DNA from: JAYRGC01 sp041908065
Lineage (GTDB): Bacteria > Pseudomonadota > Alphaproteobacteria > UBA9219
NCBI GenBank assembly: GCA_041908065.1
Contig: JAYRGC010000060.1
Coordinates: 1-14,837 of the forward strand
Length of the DNA: 14,837 nt
Direction of reading: 5' to 3'
Shown: positions 12,887-14,837 of the stretch, piece by piece
Numbering within the stretch: the stretch's first letter is position 1
Layout of the letters: every line of letters begins with the position of its first letter
The notes under the pieces: generated by a model
Told to the model about the DNA's origin: nothing
The model's database searches: none
Seen by the model: only the letters and a program-made list of their open reading frames with translations
Program-made: the position numbers and the translations under genes

Positions 12887-14668
12887 TCAGAAATCCGGCA
12901 GTTGCCGCCCCTTGGGCGCGGACACGGAAAAGCCGATGTCGAAGGTCTTTTCCTCCTGCGGTTGCAGATCGGTTTTCCAGCTTATCATACCCGGCCTGCC
13001 TTGCTCGTCGTCGACGAAGCCCTTGGTGGTGGAAGGCTGCCCGAGGAGGCGGACTTTGACGTCGGCGTCGATGGAAACCGGATACTGCCCTATTACCGTC
13101 ATCCTTATCGGACGCTGGTGCATGTTCTTTATCACGCTGCGGTACCCGCGTTCCGCCGTCGCGTCGCCGACGTAAACCAAGGCCGGATTGCTTTGCTCAT
13201 GCTTGATCTTTTGGTAGGTGACCTTGATGCGGTCGTCGATCCCGAACGCCATGGAGGTTTTTTCCCCCGGGCGCAGCAATCCGAGCGAGGAGTTTCCGAC
13301 GAACGCGCCGTCGCGGTATTTGGAAACCGGTCCCGACATAATCGGGGTCTTGCCGTCGTTGGTCGCCACCGCGATCAAGTACGCGGCTTGCGACAGTCTG
13401 GGAACTGCTTGAGCTTCCAACGCGGCCTTAAGCGAGTGGTCGCCGATGAAAAAGCGCGAAGTTTCGGCAACCGATTTAAGGTCTACCTTGCCGCTTATGC
13501 GAAACTCGGCCATGTAATCGCCTACGGAAACCTCGGCTTGTTCCATCTCCGCCGCGACCGGAGCCGCTGCCGGAACCGCGCCGTATCCTGCTCCGGCGGC
13601 GTTTTCGTCCATTTCAGCCGAAGCGGCTTTGGACAAAGCCATAGTCATGGCGCGGCGGTTGGCCATTTGTTGACGGGCGGCGCCGATATACCATTCCGAA
13701 GGTTGCGGCATTTCCGCGCCGATATCGGGGCGGGCGGTGGACAGCGTAAGCTCGACGTCGTTCCAATCCTCACCGGTCGTTTGCATGGCCTGTCCGTACT
13801 GTTCCAGCTTTATTTCCGCCGAAGCGGCGGAATCCTTGCCGTTTTCTCCTGCCTTATCGGTGTTCAGGCGGGCGTCATATACGGAAGTCCACGACGCGCC
13901 CATCGTTTGATAGGTGACGGAAAAACGGAATTCGGCGTTTTCCTTGGCCCCGACGCTTACCCGCACTTGGTTCTGGGATCGTTGGGAAGTGCGTATTTTT
14001 TGGTATTCCTGCTCCAGCTTGGCGATTTCCTCGTCCAGAGCGCGCGCCATTATTTGGCGTTTTATGATTTCTTTTCTGGTGTCGGCCATGCCGGATTGCA
14101 CGGAATTCCAAGCCTTTTCCCAAGTTTCGAAGGGCAAATCCGAACCTTTTCTGGGCGGCGGAAGAATCGACGCCCCCATCTTTCCGGACGTTTCGGACGA
14201 CGAAGGCATTGGTTGCGATAGGCGGTAAAAATCATCCGCGCCGCCTATGGCCAAACGCTCGATAAACTTTTGTCGCAAAATCAACGCCTGAACTTCGGCA
14301 TCCAACATGGATTTTTCGTCGCGCTTGGCCTGTAATGCCGCCGCTTTTTCCCTCTCTCCCGCCACCACCAAGGCGGCGGAATGGACGCGCCTGACCTCGA
14401 TCGCCCCGATTTTGACTGCTGTCGCCGCCTTGCCGCCGATACGCAACGACGATTGATCGAAGCCGTCCGGCAATCCGTCTATGGTCAGCACATGGTCTCC
14501 GACGGGTATCGAGGCCATCCCCTGCCGAGTTATCTCGGCGCGATCCATATAAATCGTCGCCGCGCTTACCTTGGTCGAGGCGCGAATTTCATCGGCCATG
14601 GCCGACGAATACGCCAGCGACGTGAAAACCAAAAAGGAGGCGATGGCGATCGATCTGTGTTTCATCAT
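12887..14668 (-). CDS. DUF4139-family exported protein (MuiA-like)
   Basis: This 593-residue protein has a signal peptide (hydrophobic about 8-20, likely cleavage after SSAMA at about 25). An N-terminal DUF4140-like domain follows (about 33-130), beginning VSAATIYMDRAEITRQ. Helical, probably coiled-coil segments are at about 103-140 and 196-232. A C-terminal DUF4139 domain (about 245-590) contains GASWTSVYDARL (257-268), TGEDWNDVELTLSTARP (298-314) and GLLRPGEKTSMAF (463-475). An Ala/Met/Glu-rich insert lies at about 345-380. The family includes proteins annotated as mucoidy inhibitor MuiA, but the biochemical function is not established. The start at 14668 (or ATG 14665, next codon) follows AGAAAGAG; the longer reading to 14716 would translate the upstream repeat motif. 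The gene stands alone and is flanked by inverted repeat copies. Confidence 0.85.
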   Translation of the reverse strand: MMKHRSIAIASFLVFTSLAYSSAMADEIRASTKVSAATIYMDRAEITRQGMASIPVGDHVLTIDGLPDGFDQSSLRIGGKAATAVKIGAIEVRRVHSAALVVAGEREKAAALQAKRDEKSMLDAEVQALILRQKFIERLAIGGADDFYRLSQPMPSSSETSGKMGASILPPPRKGSDLPFETWEKAWNSVQSGMADTRKEIIKRQIMARALDEEIAKLEQEYQKIRTSQRSQNQVRVSVGAKENAEFRFSVTYQTMGASWTSVYDARLNTDKAGENGKDSAASAEIKLEQYGQAMQTTGEDWNDVELTLSTARPDIGAEMPQPSEWYIGAARQQMANRRAMTMALSKAASAEMDENAAGAGYGAVPAAAPVAAEMEQAEVSVGDYMAEFRISGKVDLKSVAETSRFFIGDHSLKAALEAQAVPRLSQAAYLIAVATNDGKTPIMSGPVSKYRDGAFVGNSSLGLLRPGEKTSMAFGIDDRIKVTYQKIKHEQSNPALVYVGDATAERGYRSVIKNMHQRPIRMTVIGQYPVSIDADVKVRLLGQPSTTKGFVDDEQGRPGMISWKTDLQPQEEKTFDIGFSVSAPKGRQLPDF

Positions 14669-14670
14669 TT

Positions 14671-14692
14671 GGCTCTTTCTGAAAACGGGTGG
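14671..14692 (-). repeat. 22-base repeat-associated motif, copy 3
   Basis: On the minus strand this motif copy ends CAGAAAGAGCC, three bases before the ATG chosen for the DUF4139 gene, so its AGAAAGAG may double as that gene's ribosome site. It differs at about three of 22 positions from the neighbouring copy at 14704-14725 and resembles the copy at 134-155. Confidence 0.6.
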
Positions 14693-14703
14693 TTTTCTTT
14701 TGT

Positions 14704-14725
14704 GGCTCTTACGCAAAACGGGTGG
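14704..14725 (-). repeat. 22-base repeat-associated motif, copy 4
   Basis: On the minus strand this motif copy ends GTTTTGCGTAAGAGCC and is identical to the copy at 12850-12871 except for one base. It forms a direct pair with copy 3 (start-to-start distance 33 bases) and an inverted pair with copy 2 across the DUF4139 gene. Confidence 0.7.
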
Positions 14726-14735
14726 GAAAAAGAGC

Positions 14736-14837
14736 CGTCATTGCGAGCCGCCCCGTTGGGGGGGAACCGTTTGGTTGCGGAGGGCGGGGTGTGTGGGAAG
14801 CGTGGGTGGCCAGGGGGGGGTGGGGGGGGGGGGCGGG
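14736..14837. repeat. Start of composite repeat R4, running into a low-quality G-rich end
   Basis: cgtcattgcgagccgcc at 14736-14752 is the outer arm of the composite repeat. From about 14753 the expected continuation is replaced by G-runs with scattered other bases, ending in about 14 near-continuous Gs. This looks like sequencing or assembly error at a contig end inside a repeat, not biology. Confidence 0.7.

Noticed and set aside
12629..14221. 530-residue plus-strand open frame opposite the DUF4139 gene
   Set aside because: It is antisense to a well-supported gene, starts inside the repeat and has no recognisable domain. GC-rich codons on one strand keep the opposite frame open.
14753..14837. 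G-quadruplex or regulatory G-tract
   Set aside because: Position at the very end and the corrupted repeat sequence point to base-calling or assembly error.

Overview
The window looks like a chromosomal stretch from an alphaproteobacterium, probably Rhodospirillales-like, although the order is uncertain. The evidence is the rpmF-plsX-fabH gene set, a YfgM-like protein directly followed by a BamB lipoprotein, a TIGR02300/FYDLN-type zinc-ribbon protein, an Nfu1-type scaffold after accA, and three tRNAs that all encode their own CCA end. No transposase, integrase, phage gene or CRISPR array is visible.

Layout. From 200 to 4530 all genes run on the minus strand: nagA, rpmF, plsX, fabH and a UPF0114 membrane protein. 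plsX and fabH overlap by one base (TAATG). This block joins amino-sugar salvage, ribosome assembly and the start of phospholipid and fatty acid synthesis. A 96-base divergent gap with a good sigma70-type promoter leads to a two-gene plus-strand unit, yfgM-like and bamB (4627-6653), for envelope protein biogenesis. Next come a palindromic repeat, an ArsC/LMW-phosphatase-like gene (6878-7369, minus) that lacks its catalytic cysteine, and tRNA-Pro(CGG). The plus strand then carries a FYDLN-type zinc-ribbon protein, an ArsP_1/DUF318 permease, a run of hairpins, accA, an Nfu-type Fe-S scaffold gene and a CigR/RcnB-like exported protein. tRNA-Pro(UGG) (minus) and tRNA-Gly(GCC) (plus) follow, with a lone pabA/trpG-type glutaminase starting 38 bases after the tRNA-Gly. 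A large composite repeat and a DUF4139 (MuiA-like) exported protein on the minus strand close the window.

Most of the content is ordinary housekeeping. The features most worth a second look are: (1) the ArsC-family protein in which both the nucleophilic cysteine and the first redox cysteine are serine while the rest of the fold signature is kept; (2) a modular family of nested palindromes (at 1-100, 6702-6826, 12611-12817 and from 14736) often accompanied by a separate 22-base motif of the form CCRCCMGYTTT-N4-AAGAGCC; (3) the DUF4139 gene being bracketed by inverted copies of that repeat and motif; and (4) the coincidence of these repeats with places where neighbours I would expect (ihfA after fabH, der after bamB) are absent.

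The last ~85 bases degrade into G-runs and look like a poor-quality contig end. All assignments come from reading sequence motifs; no database search was run.
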